64,000 nt of DNA from Streptomyces sp. NRRL B-24484 (GCF_000717715.1 NZ_JOAI01000024.1:1-64000), one strand, 5' to 3'. Counted from the first letter of the stretch, positions 6,320 to 15,019 are shown. A program made the numbers and translations. Notes: generated from the letters alone by a model not told the origin.

Positions 6320-8059
6320 TCAGGCCAGGGCGAACTTCTGGGCGCCGGAGCCGTTGCAGTCCCAGATCTGCAGCCGGGTGCCGTTAGCCGTGGCGCCCGA
6401 CGGAGAGTCGATGCACCGGCCGCTGGTCGGGTTCCGCAGCGAGCCGTCGGCGTTGGGGACCCAGTTCTGGTAGCCGCCGCCGTTGCAGGTGGCGAGCTGC
6501 AGCTGCGTGCCCCCGGCGCTGTTGCCGCCGGCGATGTCCAGGCACTTGCCGAGGGTCTGCAGGGTCTGGCCGCTCCAGGTCCACTTCTGGTCGAGCGAGG
6601 TCGCCTGCTGGCAGTCCCACAGCTGGACGGCGGTGCCGTCGCCGCCGTTGTCGTCGCCCGCCACGTCCACGCACTTGCCGCCCGGGCCGTAGATCGGGGT
6701 GCCGATGGCGAACTTCTGGGCGCCGGAGCCGTTGCAGTCCCAGATCTGCAGCCGGGTGCCGTTGGCGGTCGCGCCGGACGGAGAGTCGATGCACCGGCCG
6801 CTGGTCGGGTTCCGCAGCGAGCCGTCGGTCTGCCGCACCCAGGACTGGTAGCCGCCGCTGTTGCAGGTGGCGAGCTGCAGCTGCGTGCCCCCGGCGCTGT
6901 TGCCGCCGGCGATGTCCAGGCACTTGCCGAGGGTCTGCAGGGTCTGGCCGTTCCAGGTCCAGTGCTGGTCCTTGGCCCCCGACTGGCAGTCCCACAGCTG
7001 GACCGCTGTGCCGTCGCCGCCGGTGTCGTCACCCGCCACGTCCACGCATTTGCCGCCCGGACCGGTGATCGTCCGGCCGGTCACCGAACCACCGCCACCG
7101 GTGCCCGGGCCCTTGTTGTAGACGGCCACCGAGTCGATGACCAGCTTGCCGCCGGAGACGGTGGCCGCGTTCGGGCCGCCGCCGAAGGCGTCCGGGAAGC
7201 CGCCGCCGATCGCCAGGTCGTAGATGACGAAGAACGGGTGGTCGATCGCGTCGGCCCAGGTCGTCGGGTCCACCTGGTTGGCGTTGACGGTGAAGAAGTT
7301 GTTGCCGTCGAGGTAGAACCGGACCTGCTCCGGCGACACCGAGCGGTCGATCTCCGCCGCGTAGTCGTGGAAGCCGCTCTGGCAGCCCGCACAGGCGCGT
7401 TCGCCCGAGCCGATGCCGGTCGACTCGTTGCACGGGCCGCCCGGGTTCACCCCGCAGTGGATGGTGCTGAAGACCGAACCGCGGCCGTTGATGTCCTCCA
7501 TGATGTCGACCTCGCCGGACTTCGGCCAGGTCACGCCGGAGCGCAGCGGTGCGCCGAGCATCCAGAACGCCGGCCAGTAGCCCGCGCCGTTGGCGGTGCT
7601 GACGTCGGGCTGCTGGAGGACGGACTCGATCCGCACGACTCCGCCCGCCGGGGCGCCGAAGGACGCGGCCTGGGTCTCCACCCGCCCGGACGTCCATCCG
7701 CTGCGCGGGTCGGAGCCGGAGTGCAGGGCCTGGAGCACGAGGTGACCCTGGCCGTCGTAGTACACGTTCGACGTGCTGCTGGTCATGGTCTCGATCTCGC
7801 CGGTGCCGAAGTTGCTGCCCGGCCCTGTGTCGTACTTCCAGAGGTTCTGGTCGATCCCGGTGCCGGAGGCACCGTTGAAGTCGTCGCTCCAGGTGAGCGT
7901 GAAGCCCGACGGTGCCGGGGGCACCGCCGCCTCCGCCTTCACCGCCCCCACGTTCACCGTCGCGGCGACGACGGCCGCCACCGTGGCGGCGACGACGGGA
8001 AGCGTTGAGAGCGCTCTCTTGATGGCGCGGCGTCGTTGCCGTGCAAATGTCCCTTGCAT
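6320..8059 (-). CDS. Secreted GH16 beta-1,3-glucanase with two CBM13 (ricin-B) domains
   Basis: 579 residues from the ATG at 8059. Residues 1-45 are a long signal peptide with Arg-rich n-region, hydrophobic core and an AEA-A cleavage site. Residues about 45-300 form a GH16 laminarinase domain; the catalytic motif GEVDIMED places the nucleophile at E183, the assisting Asp at D185 and the acid/base at E188. A Gly-rich linker leads to two ricin-type beta-trefoil domains, each with QLWDC/LQIWDC-type repeats that bind polysaccharide. The enzyme should hydrolyse beta-1,3-glucans of fungal walls or laminarin outside the cell. The two CBM13 domains are nearly identical at the DNA level. A LacI-operator-like palindrome lies inside the signal-peptide codons. 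The open frame extends to 8206, but that extension lacks signal-peptide character. Confidence 0.92.
   Translation of the reverse strand: MQGTFARQRRRAIKRALSTLPVVAATVAAVVAATVNVGAVKAEAAVPPAPSGFTLTWSDDFNGASGTGIDQNLWKYDTGPGSNFGTGEIETMTSSTSNVYYDGQGHLVLQALHSGSDPRSGWTSGRVETQAASFGAPAGGVVRIESVLQQPDVSTANGAGYWPAFWMLGAPLRSGVTWPKSGEVDIMEDINGRGSVFSTIHCGVNPGGPCNESTGIGSGERACAGCQSGFHDYAAEIDRSVSPEQVRFYLDGNNFFTVNANQVDPTTWADAIDHPFFVIYDLAIGGGFPDAFGGGPNAATVSGGKLVIDSVAVYNKGPGTGGGGSVTGRTITGPGGKCVDVAGDDTGGDGTAVQLWDCQSGAKDQHWTWNGQTLQTLGKCLDIAGGNSAGGTQLQLATCNSGGYQSWVRQTDGSLRNPTSGRCIDSPSGATANGTRLQIWDCNGSGAQKFAIGTPIYGPGGKCVDVAGDDNGGDGTAVQLWDCQQATSLDQKWTWSGQTLQTLGKCLDIAGGNSAGGTQLQLATCNGGGYQNWVPNADGSLRNPTSGRCIDSPSGATANGTRLQIWDCNGSGAQKFALA
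6330..7085 (-). repeat. Tandem duplication of the CBM13-coding segment (2 x 378 bp)
   Basis: Two direct copies with a period of exactly 378 bp (126 codons), starting at 6330 and 6708. Long runs are identical between copies, including silent positions, which indicates recent duplication or gene conversion. Confidence 0.85.
8007..8018. promoter_or_regulatory. LacI-family-operator-like palindrome GAGAGCGCTCTC
   Basis: A perfect 12-bp palindrome centred on AGCGCT, 41-52 bases inside the GH16 coding region. Its core matches sugar-responsive LacI-family operators such as the CebR site TGGGAGCGCTCCCA, which controls cellulolytic genes in Streptomyces. An intragenic site this close to the start could act as a roadblock. 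The palindrome is seen; the regulator is inferred. Confidence 0.4.
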
Positions 8060-8565
8060 GTGTCGAACCTCCGAAGGCGGGTTGCCGGCTTCACGGGAAC
8101 TCCCGCTGCCACCGCAGCGAGGGCACGGGGCGAGCACGGCCGGGGACGAACGGCGGAAACCCGGCCGCCCTCCCGGAGTGCGGTGAGCAGGCGTCAACAC
8201 CCACACGGCACAAGGATGTTGGACCGTGTGGGAATCTGCGCGGTGAACCTATTGGACTGAACCAATGCCGTCAAGGTCGCGCGCACGTCGCCTTTACCGG
8301 AAGTTGCCTCACGTACCGGCGGGACCCACCGCCCGCCACGGCCCGCTGCGCTGCGGTCGCCGCGTTACGCCGACGATACGGGCCTTTGCCAGTCTGCTCA
8401 GCGCGACCGGCCCGGAAGCGCCGCCCCGCCCGTGCACACCCTGCGCGTCCCCGGTGCCGGGCACGCCCCCGCACCGGACTCGCTCACGACCGGCGGGCCC
8501 GGCAGGTCGCAGGCAGGACACGGCCGGGACCGGCCGCAACGAGCCCGACCGAATGGAGTGAACCC
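8060..8565. other. Divergent promoter region of the GH16 and sapA-like genes
   Basis: About 500 bases with no convincing gene. It must contain promoters for both flanking secreted-protein genes. The most distinctive element is the palindrome ATTGGACTGAACCAAT at 8251-8266. Confidence 0.5.
8251..8266. promoter_or_regulatory. 16-bp palindromic site, weakly dre-like
   Basis: ATTGG-ACTGAA-CCAAT has perfect 5-bp arms. It matches 11 of 16 positions of the DasR-responsive element consensus ACTGGTCTAGACCAGT, with the GG/CC contacts kept. It lies about 190 bases before the GH16 start and 300 before the sapA-like start. The assignment to DasR is weak. Confidence 0.3.
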
Positions 8566-8982
8566 ATGCGCACGTCGACGAAGCGAACCGCTGCCCGCCT
8601 CGGCACCCTGGCCCTGGTGGCGGGCGCCGCCGCGACCACGGTGCCGACAGCCGCGCAGGCCGCCGGGTACAACGGAGTCTGCGGTTCGGGGTACACCGTC
8701 GTCGACCACCGTGACCTCAATCTCGGCGGCACGGTCTACCTGACCTATAACAGCAGCAACGGCAACAACTGCGTGGTGACGGTCCGCAACAGCCCGGGCC
8801 AGCCGATCCTCATGCTCGCCGGCCTCAGCCTGGCCGGCGCCTCCACCTGGACGAAGCTCGACGAGGACTACTACCGGTCCTACGCCGGACCGGTCTACCT
8901 CCACGCCGAACACAGCTGCATCGACTGGGAGGGCGGGATCGAGAACAACGTCAGCGGCGGCTTCCACACGCACTGCGGCTGA
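8566..8982 (+). CDS. sapA: Spore-associated protein A (SapA)-like secreted protein
   Basis: 138 residues. Residues 1-31 are a signal peptide (MRTSTKRTAARLG, hydrophobic Ala/Val core, AQA-A site). The mature part begins AGYNGVCGSGYTVVDHRDLN and continues GTVYLTYNSSNGNNCVVTVRN, the pattern of Streptomyces spore-associated protein A. Four Cys residues could form two disulfides, and the C-terminus GGFHTHCG fits the family. SapA-type proteins are released with or attached to aerial mycelium and spores; their molecular role is unclear. The ATG has a GGAG site at 8555. It is single and ends at a hairpin terminator. Confidence 0.85.
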   Translation: MRTSTKRTAARLGTLALVAGAAATTVPTAAQAAGYNGVCGSGYTVVDHRDLNLGGTVYLTYNSSNGNNCVVTVRNSPGQPILMLAGLSLAGASTWTKLDEDYYRSYAGPVYLHAEHSCIDWEGGIENNVSGGFHTHCG

Positions 8983-9073
8983 CCGATCCCTCGACCCCAC
9001 CCCCGCCACCACGACTACTGGCCCCGCACCCGGCAGCTCCCCCACCCGTGGCCTGACCCGGCGGAACCGGACA

Positions 9074-9110
9074 GCGATCACCCTCGAAGGAGCCCGTCGG
9101 GGGTGATCGC
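9074..9110. terminator. Bidirectional hairpin terminator
   Basis: Perfect 10-bp stem GCGATCACCC / GGGTGATCGC with a 17-base loop that can pair further. It is placed between the convergent sapA-like gene and the gene ending at 9138. Confidence 0.7.
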
Positions 9111-9137
9111 TCGTCAGGTCCGGGTCGTAGCGGCCGG

Positions 9138-9614
9138 TCAGTCCTCGCGGCGGGTCAGGTGCATGTGCCAGTTGGTGATCCACGTCCGGCCGTCGTCCAC
9201 GGAGAAGGCCTGCTCCCAGTGGGCGGTGGTCTCGCTGATCCCCGACCAGACGAAGCGGACGCTCACCCTGCTGCCCCGGTACTCGTCGTCGCCGTGGAAG
9301 AGGCCGGTGCCGTCCGGCTGGAAGCGGCCGGTGACGGGCGGGTAGAGGATGCCGGTCCGCTTGTTCGACCAGTACAGGGACCAGGCGTCGGCGGCCGGGT
9401 CGTAGAGGCGCAGGGTCAGGCCCGTGAAGCCCTTGGTCGGGAAATCGATCTCGTCGAAGCTGGCCCGCCCGTCGAAGTGTGCGGTGGCGCGGGAGATGCC
9501 GGGGAACTCCTCCCAGTGGTCGTCGCCCTCGGTCGGGTCGAGGAAGTCCTTGCGCCAGCGGTTGACGACGTCGTAGGTGCCGGTGAGGAAGCCGAAGCCG
9601 GTGCTGTTGTCCAT
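9138..9614 (-). CDS. Conserved hypothetical protein (DUF1579-like fold suspected)
   Basis: 158 residues from the ATG at 9614 (MDNSTGFGFLTGTYDVVNRW). The frame extends upstream to 9779, but that part belongs to the monooxygenase remnant. Repeated Trp and aromatic positions (WEEFPG, WSLYWSNKRTG, FVWSGI, HWEQAFSVDDGRTW) and the order of beta-strand-like segments suggest a small lipocalin-like barrel of the DUF1579 kind. This family is frequent in Streptomyces without assigned function. No signal peptide, so cytoplasmic. Confidence 0.75.
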   Translation of the reverse strand: MDNSTGFGFLTGTYDVVNRWRKDFLDPTEGDDHWEEFPGISRATAHFDGRASFDEIDFPTKGFTGLTLRLYDPAADAWSLYWSNKRTGILYPPVTGRFQPDGTGLFHGDDEYRGSRVSVRFVWSGISETTAHWEQAFSVDDGRTWITNWHMHLTRRED

Positions 9615-9669
9615 GCGCCGCAGGCTAGGAGCACTCCCCTGACATCTTCTGTCAGTGGACTCGAACCCC

Positions 9670-10142
9670 CGGTGGGCGAAGATCTCCTGCCCCGGCGCGG
9701 GTGCGGTCATCGACCCGCCGCCGACCAGTTTCGCGGCCGCGGTGTGCCGCGTGTCGGCGTCGTACAGGTGGGTCTCCACGAACGACGTGCCGACGTGCCG
9801 ACGTGCCGACGTAACGAAGTCCGGCGTCGGAGATCAGCGGCCGGATCCGTGACCACGCGCCGTCCGCGCCGATCGGAAGGTCCGTCACGACGGAGCTGCC
9901 GTCGGCGAAGGTCACCTCGTGGCGGCCGTTGCCGAGGGTGCGGGCGTGGCTGGCCTTGTGCTCCCGTCGTACGGTGCCGGCCGGGACCGGGTCGAGCAGG
10001 ATCCGGCGCAGGTCACCGCGCTGCACCTCGGGGCGTCCGCCCGTACCGGCAGGCAACCGGCACCGCAGATCGGTCCCGGCGTCCGGCGCGACCGTGAGCG
10101 TGCCTGCACCGTGCTCCGGCCGCAGGGCGACCGGCCGGGGCG
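9670..10142 (-). pseudogene. FAD-dependent monooxygenase (TetX-like) remnant with frameshift
   Basis: The minus strand encodes the middle of a TetX-like aromatic-ring hydroxylase: GGRPEVQRGDLRRILLD, GRHEVTFADGSSV, then the FAD-binding LPIGADGAWSRIRPLISDA. It continues in another frame as SFVETHLYDADTRHTAAAKL and IFAHRG. The N-terminal GxGxxG and the C-terminal substrate half are missing. Between the two frames lies an 8-bp tandem triplication (9784-9807); one copy would restore the frame exactly. The 5' end abuts the cupin gene's stop. Intact relatives are near 380 residues, so this is a decayed gene. Confidence 0.8.
9784..9812. repeat. 8-bp tandem triplication causing a frameshift
   Basis: GACGTGCC is repeated three times (9784-9807), followed by a partial copy. 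Two extra 8-bp units add 16 bases and so shift the frame of the monooxygenase remnant. Confidence 0.85.
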
Positions 10143-10148
10143 GTGGCG

Positions 10149-10649
10149 TCAGGCGGGATCGGTGGCCGGCTCGGTGGCGTAGCGGCTCATCGCGTCGCTG
10201 GTGGCCTGTGGCGTCAGCGGCCGGCCGGCGGCGAGCACGTCCCGGAGGTCGCGGAAGTACTGCACGTACAGGTCGGGGGTGAAGGTGCTGAGCATGACGG
10301 CGGGTCGGTCGGTCGGGTTGGCGAAGGTGTGCGGGGTGCCGGGCGGGACCATCACGAGCGTGCCCGCGGTGGCGTCGTGGTCCTCGTCGCCGACGGTGAA
10401 CCGCACAGTGCCGGCGAGGACGTAGAAGCCCTCGTCGTGCCGGGTGTGGCGGTGCTGCGGCGGTCCCTGGGTGTGCGGGGCGAGGACGGACTCGGCGATC
10501 GCGAGGCGGTGCCCGGTGCGGCTGCCGTCCTCCAGGATGCGCATCCGGGTGGTGCCCAGAACGATGGTCTCGCCGTCACCGGGGCCCACTACCGATACGG
10601 CGGGGACGGGGTGCGGCTCGCTGGTCTTCGCGTCTTCGGTCATGCTCAC
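10149..10649 (-). CDS. Cupin-domain protein
   Basis: 166 residues. Both cupin motifs are present: HRHTRHDEGFYVLAG (metal ligands His, His, Glu) and GTLVMVPPGTPHTFAN (third His). It is a single-domain cupin of unknown substrate, probably a metal-dependent isomerase, dioxygenase or quercetinase-like protein. A second in-frame ATG two codons downstream is an equally good start. It is divergent from a LysR regulator with 75 bases between them, the usual arrangement of a LysR protein and its target, so it is probably controlled by that regulator. Confidence 0.85.
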   Translation of the reverse strand: MSMTEDAKTSEPHPVPAVSVVGPGDGETIVLGTTRMRILEDGSRTGHRLAIAESVLAPHTQGPPQHRHTRHDEGFYVLAGTVRFTVGDEDHDATAGTLVMVPPGTPHTFANPTDRPAVMLSTFTPDLYVQYFRDLRDVLAAGRPLTPQATSDAMSRYATEPATDPA

Positions 10650-10724
10650 GATTGCACCGCCGGGGTCCTGCGGGCGTCCAGGACCCGTCCCGTGGCACCG
10701 GTACCCGGTGGGTATCGTGGCAGC

Positions 10725-11576
10725 GTGGAGCTACGGACCTTGCGCTACTTCGTGGCGGTCGCCGAGGAACTCCACTTCGGCCGGGCCGCCGCCCGGCTGT
10801 ACATGAGTCAGCCGCCGCTGAGCCGGGCGATCAGGCAGCTGGAGGCCGAGGTCGGGGCCCGGCTGTTCGCCCGCTCGCCCGCGGGGGTCGCGCTCACTCC
10901 GGTGGGCTCGGTCCTGCTGGACGAGGCGCGGGCCCTGCTCGACCACGCCGACCGGGTCCGGGAGCGGGTGAGCGCGGCGGCGGGTGCCGCGACGCTCACC
11001 ATCGGTCTTCTGGGGGACGGCACCGACCCGGGAGTGGCGAGGCTGGCGGCCGCCCACCGCCGCAGCCACCCGGGCGTCGAGGTCCGCATCCGCGACACCG
11101 ATCTGACCGACCCGACCTGCGGGCTGCGCGCCGGGCTGGTCGATGTCGCGCTGACCCGGGCGCCGTTCGACGAGGCCGGCCTGACGGTGCGTGCACTGCG
11201 GGCCGACCCGGTCGGGGTGATCCTGCGCGCCGACGATCCGCTGGCCCGCCGCGAGGGGCTGCGACTGGCCGAGCTGAGTGATCGTCGCTGGTTCCGGTTC
11301 CCGCCCGGCACCGACCCGGTCTGGCAGTCGTACTGGAACGGTGGCGGGCCGTGCGAGGGCCCGGTGGTGCGCGCCGTCCAGGAGTGCCTGCAGGCCGTGC
11401 TGTGGAACGGGACGGTCGGGCTGGCGCCGCTCGGACACGTCCTGCCGGCGGAGCTGGCCGTGGTGCCGCTGACGGACATGGCGCCGAGCCGCGTGGTGGC
11501 GGCGTGGAAGGAGGGTGACACCAACCCGTTGATCCGGTCCTTCGTCGAGATCGCGACGGCCGCGTACCGCCGCTGA
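10725..11576 (+). CDS. LysR-family transcriptional regulator
   Basis: 283 residues from the GTG at 10725. The N-terminal winged helix-turn-helix is canonical: ELRTLRYFVAVAEELHFGRA, then QPPLSRAIRQLEAEVGARLF and LTPVG. A periplasmic-binding-like effector domain follows at about residues 88-280. No ribosome site precedes the GTG, and a -10-like TATCGT at 10712-10717 lies seven bases upstream, so a leaderless mRNA is likely. It is divergent from the cupin gene, its probable target. The effector is unknown. Confidence 0.92.
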   Translation: MELRTLRYFVAVAEELHFGRAAARLYMSQPPLSRAIRQLEAEVGARLFARSPAGVALTPVGSVLLDEARALLDHADRVRERVSAAAGAATLTIGLLGDGTDPGVARLAAAHRRSHPGVEVRIRDTDLTDPTCGLRAGLVDVALTRAPFDEAGLTVRALRADPVGVILRADDPLARREGLRLAELSDRRWFRFPPGTDPVWQSYWNGGGPCEGPVVRAVQECLQAVLWNGTVGLAPLGHVLPAELAVVPLTDMAPSRVVAAWKEGDTNPLIRSFVEIATAAYRR

Positions 11577-11810
11577 ACTCCGGTCGTGCGAGCGGCTCCG
11601 CGCCGCTGCGTCCGCACGGCCGGGCCGCGGGGGTCCGGTTGTGGGAGCGGCCGTGACGTGGGGCAGGATGGCAGTCCGTTCGGAATGCGCACATCCGCTC
11701 CAACGCAACCGCGGACACGACGACCTGACAGGCGACAAGGTGACGACACAGTACATACGGCGGCCGGCTGCGGCCCGTTCCCTCGCGTTCCGCACCGCGG
11801 GGGCGGGCCG

Positions 11811-12920
11811 GTGACCCGGGATTTGGTGCTGCACGACTGGGTGGTGGCCGGGATCGCGCTGGCGTCCGGCTGTGTGGCCGGGCTGGTGCTGCGGGCTCTG
11901 ATGAGGTGGCTGGGCAAGCACGCGGGCCGGACCAAGTGGAGCGGGGACGACGTCATCGTCGACGCGCTGCGCACCGTCGTCCCCTGGGCGGCCGTGGTCG
12001 CCGGGGCGGCGGTGGCCGCTTCGGCGCTGCCGCTGACCGCACGGATCGGGGGGCTGGTCGACCGGTCGCTGACCGCCGTGATCATCGTGATCGCGACGCT
12101 CAGCGCGGCCCGGGTGATCGCCGGACTGGTGCAGTCGGTGGCCGCGTCCCGGACGGGCGTCGCGGCGTCCGCGACGATCTTCGTCAACATCACCCGGGTC
12201 GTGGTGCTCTCGATGGGCGTCCTCGTCGCCCTGGAGACCCTCGGGGTGTCGATCGCCCCGCTGGTCACCGCACTCGGCGTGGGCGGCCTCGCGGTCGCGC
12301 TGGCCTTGCAGGACACCCTCGCCAACCTCTTCGCGGGTGTGCACATCCTCGCCTCGAAGACCGTCCAGCCGGGCGACTACATCCGGCTCACCAGCGGGGA
12401 GGAGGGGTACGTCGTCGACATCAACTGGCGCAACAGCGTGGTGCGCAACCTGTCGAACAACCTGGTGATCATCCCCAACGGCCGCCTGGCGCGGACGAAC
12501 ATGACGAACTACTCCCAGCCCGAGCAGAAGCTGTCGATCCTGGTCCAGGTCGGGGTCGGCTACGACAGCGACCTGGAGCACGTGGAGAAGGTCACCCTCG
12601 ACGTCGTCGACAGCGTGATGGCCGACATCAGCGGCGGCGTGCCCGACCACGAGGGCGCCGTCCGCTTCCACACCTTCGCGGACTCCAGGATCAACTTCAC
12701 GGTGATCCTCGGCGTCGGCGAGTTCAGCGACCAGTACCGGATCAAGCACGAGTTCATCAAGCGCCTGCACCAGCGGTACCGGGTGGAGGGCATCTCGATC
12801 CCCGCGCCCACGCGCACGGTCGCCCTCCAGCAGGACGGGGTGCGCGCGCTGCCCTCCCTCCCGCCGGCCGGGCCGGAGTGGGACGCGTCGGCCGGGGTGC
12901 TGGCGGACCCGCGGCGGTAG
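11811..12920 (+). CDS. MscS-family mechanosensitive ion channel
   Basis: 369 residues. Hydrophobic segments at about residues 8-28, 48-70, 82-105 and 122-165 are membrane helices. The last carries the pore-helix pattern ALGVGGLAVALALQDTLANLFAG of MscS. The cytoplasmic beta-domain follows with GDYIRLTSGEEGYVVDINWR and VIIPNGRLARTNMTNYSQP, then an alpha/beta region to the C-terminus. It should open on membrane tension and release small solutes during hypo-osmotic shock. The GTG start has only a weak purine-rich site; ORF length upstream allows no better start with homology. Single gene. Confidence 0.9.
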   Translation: MTRDLVLHDWVVAGIALASGCVAGLVLRALMRWLGKHAGRTKWSGDDVIVDALRTVVPWAAVVAGAAVAASALPLTARIGGLVDRSLTAVIIVIATLSAARVIAGLVQSVAASRTGVAASATIFVNITRVVVLSMGVLVALETLGVSIAPLVTALGVGGLAVALALQDTLANLFAGVHILASKTVQPGDYIRLTSGEEGYVVDINWRNSVVRNLSNNLVIIPNGRLARTNMTNYSQPEQKLSILVQVGVGYDSDLEHVEKVTLDVVDSVMADISGGVPDHEGAVRFHTFADSRINFTVILGVGEFSDQYRIKHEFIKRLHQRYRVEGISIPAPTRTVALQQDGVRALPSLPPAGPEWDASAGVLADPRR

Positions 12921-13151
12921 TCCGCGGGGGCGGCCCCTGACGGTCCGTGGGCGAGGGCGGTGACGGGCCGGGTGGGGCGTGCGTGCGGCCCCGCCAGGCG
13001 GCGGGCCCGGGGCGGGCACCGGCCCGAGGCGTTCGCGTGAACCCCGTTCGCCCGCGGAGTGTCACCGCGGCCCGCGGCCCGGCGCGGCCCCACCCTCGCA
13101 CTGTGCACCGCGGGAGAGGCCCGCCGGACGCCGCGCAGAACGGGGAGCCCC

Positions 13152-14654
13152 ATGCCGCTCGATCGACGGTCCGTCCTGCGCACCGGTGCCGTCGCCGCAG
13201 CCGGCCTCGCGTTCGCTCCGGGTTCCCTCTCCCCGGCCGCGGCCGCACCGCGCACCCCCGGGCAGGACCCCGGGCCCGCCGCCTGGCGGGACCTGCGCCG
13301 CCGGCTCAGCCCGGCCGCCCGCCTCTACCGTCCCGGCGACCCCGACTACCCGCTCGAGGCCGCCCCCGACAACCTGCGCTACGCCGCCGTCCGACCGGCC
13401 GGAGTGCTCGCCTGCGCCACCGAGAACGACGTGCGCGTCGCCGTCCGCTGGTGCGCCGCCCACGACGTGCCGCTCGCGCCCCGCTCCGGCGGCCACAACT
13501 ACGCCGGGTACTCCACCACCACCGGCCTGGTCGTCAGCCTCCGTGCGATGAACCGGGTCACGCCGGTCGGAGGACGGCTGCACCTCGGCGGCGGCGCCAC
13601 CAACTCCGACGTCTACGCCGCCCGCGCCTCCGGCCTGTACTTCCCCGGCGGGCGCTGCCCCGGAGTCGGTGTGGCCGGCCTGGCCCTCGGCGGCGGACTC
13701 GGCTTCAACGACCGCAAGTGGGGCCTGACCTGCGACAGTCTCGTCGAGACCCGTCTCGTCCTCGCCGACGGCACCCTGGTGCGGGCCACGGCCGACGAGA
13801 ACCCCGACCTGTTCTGGGGCTGCCGCGGCGGCGCGGGCGGCAACTTCGGCATCAACACCGCCTTCGTCTTCGACGCCGTGCCGGTCGGCCGGCAGCGCGC
13901 CACCGTCTTCGACCTGACCTTCCCCCTCACCGCCGCCCAGCCCGCCGTCCACGAACTCCAGCGGCTCCTCGACGCCGACCGCGCCGGCGACCTCGACACC
14001 CGCATCGGCTTCAGGAACACCGGCGACGGCGGGACCTCGCTCTGGGTCCTCGGCCAGCTCCTCGGACCCGAGAACACCCTGCGCCGCCTCCTCGCCCCGC
14101 TCCTCGAACTGCGCCCCGACAGGGCGTTCATCGAGGAACGCGACTTCTGGACCGCCCAGGACTACCTCATGGACACCCCCGGACCGCCGGACTGCTACGC
14201 CTCCAAGTCCCTCGTCCCCGACCGGTGGCTGAGCCCCGCCGCCGTGGCGGACATCGTCGACTGGACCCGCTCCTGGCGGCCCGGTCCCTCCGGTGCGATC
14301 GGCTACGTCACCCTCTTCGCCATGGGCGACGCCGGCGACCGGCCCCGCCCCGACGAAACCGCCTACCCCCACCGCGCCGCGACCTACGTCGTCGACATCG
14401 GCACCCACTGGAAGCCCGGCACCCCGCCCGACCAGGTGGACCGCCTGCTGGCCCAGACCCGCGCCGCCCACCACACCCTGCGCCGCCGCCTCGGCACCCA
14501 CACCGCGTACGTCAACTTCCCCGACCCCGACCTCGCCGACTGGCAGCACGCCTACTACGGCGACAACTACGCCCGCCTCACCCGGGTCAAGCACCGCTAC
14601 GACCCGACCGGCTTCTTCCACTACGCCCAGGGCATCACCGCACGGACCGCCTGA
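13152..14654 (+). CDS. Tat-exported FAD-linked oxidase with BBE domain
   Basis: 500 residues. The N-terminus (LDRRSVLRTGAVAAAGLAFA) is a twin-arginine signal peptide ending near AAAAP. The FAD-binding domain shows APRSGGHNYAGYSTTTGLVV, whose His should carry FAD through the 8-alpha bond. It also shows GGRCPGVGVAGLALGGGLGF, whose Cys is placed for a second, 6-S-cysteinyl bond, so flavin attachment is probably bicovalent. The C-terminal berberine-bridge-enzyme module is complete (YVNFPDPDLADWQHAYYGDN, then RYDPTGFFHYAQ). Such enzymes oxidise sugars, alkaloids or polyketides with O2. A GGGGAG site precedes the ATG. Substrate unknown; no cluster around it. Confidence 0.9.
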   Translation: MPLDRRSVLRTGAVAAAGLAFAPGSLSPAAAAPRTPGQDPGPAAWRDLRRRLSPAARLYRPGDPDYPLEAAPDNLRYAAVRPAGVLACATENDVRVAVRWCAAHDVPLAPRSGGHNYAGYSTTTGLVVSLRAMNRVTPVGGRLHLGGGATNSDVYAARASGLYFPGGRCPGVGVAGLALGGGLGFNDRKWGLTCDSLVETRLVLADGTLVRATADENPDLFWGCRGGAGGNFGINTAFVFDAVPVGRQRATVFDLTFPLTAAQPAVHELQRLLDADRAGDLDTRIGFRNTGDGGTSLWVLGQLLGPENTLRRLLAPLLELRPDRAFIEERDFWTAQDYLMDTPGPPDCYASKSLVPDRWLSPAAVADIVDWTRSWRPGPSGAIGYVTLFAMGDAGDRPRPDETAYPHRAATYVVDIGTHWKPGTPPDQVDRLLAQTRAAHHTLRRRLGTHTAYVNFPDPDLADWQHAYYGDNYARLTRVKHRYDPTGFFHYAQGITARTA

Positions 14655-15019
14655 CACGGACGGCCGCCCCGCACGGCGGCTCGCTGCTCCCGTCGGCCCT
14701 CGGTCGCTCGGGTCGCTGACGGGCCCCGACTACGACGTCCGGTCTCCGCAGGAGGGTGGAGTGGCTCCGGGGGCGAGCCACTCGCTCACCGCACCCCGGA
14801 CAGTCGCTTGCCCGTGCAGTGCCGCGCGCCCGCCGGGGTCACCGAACGGTAGATCGGCCGCACGGTGATCGACGGGCCGGCGGCTCGCCGGGTGTGTGAC
14901 GGCGCCGGGCGGTGTGGTGAGCGGGTTCCGCGTGCGGGGCCGAGCCCGGCGGAGAGCCTGTCGGTGGGCATGGCTACTGTTCCTCCCCTGATCAAGCGTT
15001 CGAGGAGAGGGGCGGAGCC
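14655..15019. other. Intergenic region upstream of the WGR operon
   Basis: 365 bases with no convincing gene. The promoter of the five-gene operon should be here. TACTGT at 14975-14980 is a possible -10 box, but no convincing -35 was found. Confidence 0.45.

Noticed and set aside
6212..8008. 598-codon plus-strand frame over the GH16 gene
   Set aside because: Antisense to a gene with catalytic motif, signal peptide and ricin domains.
9615..9779. N-terminal extension of the gene at 9138
   Set aside because: The extension belongs to the monooxygenase pseudogene; the conserved protein begins at the ATG at 9614.
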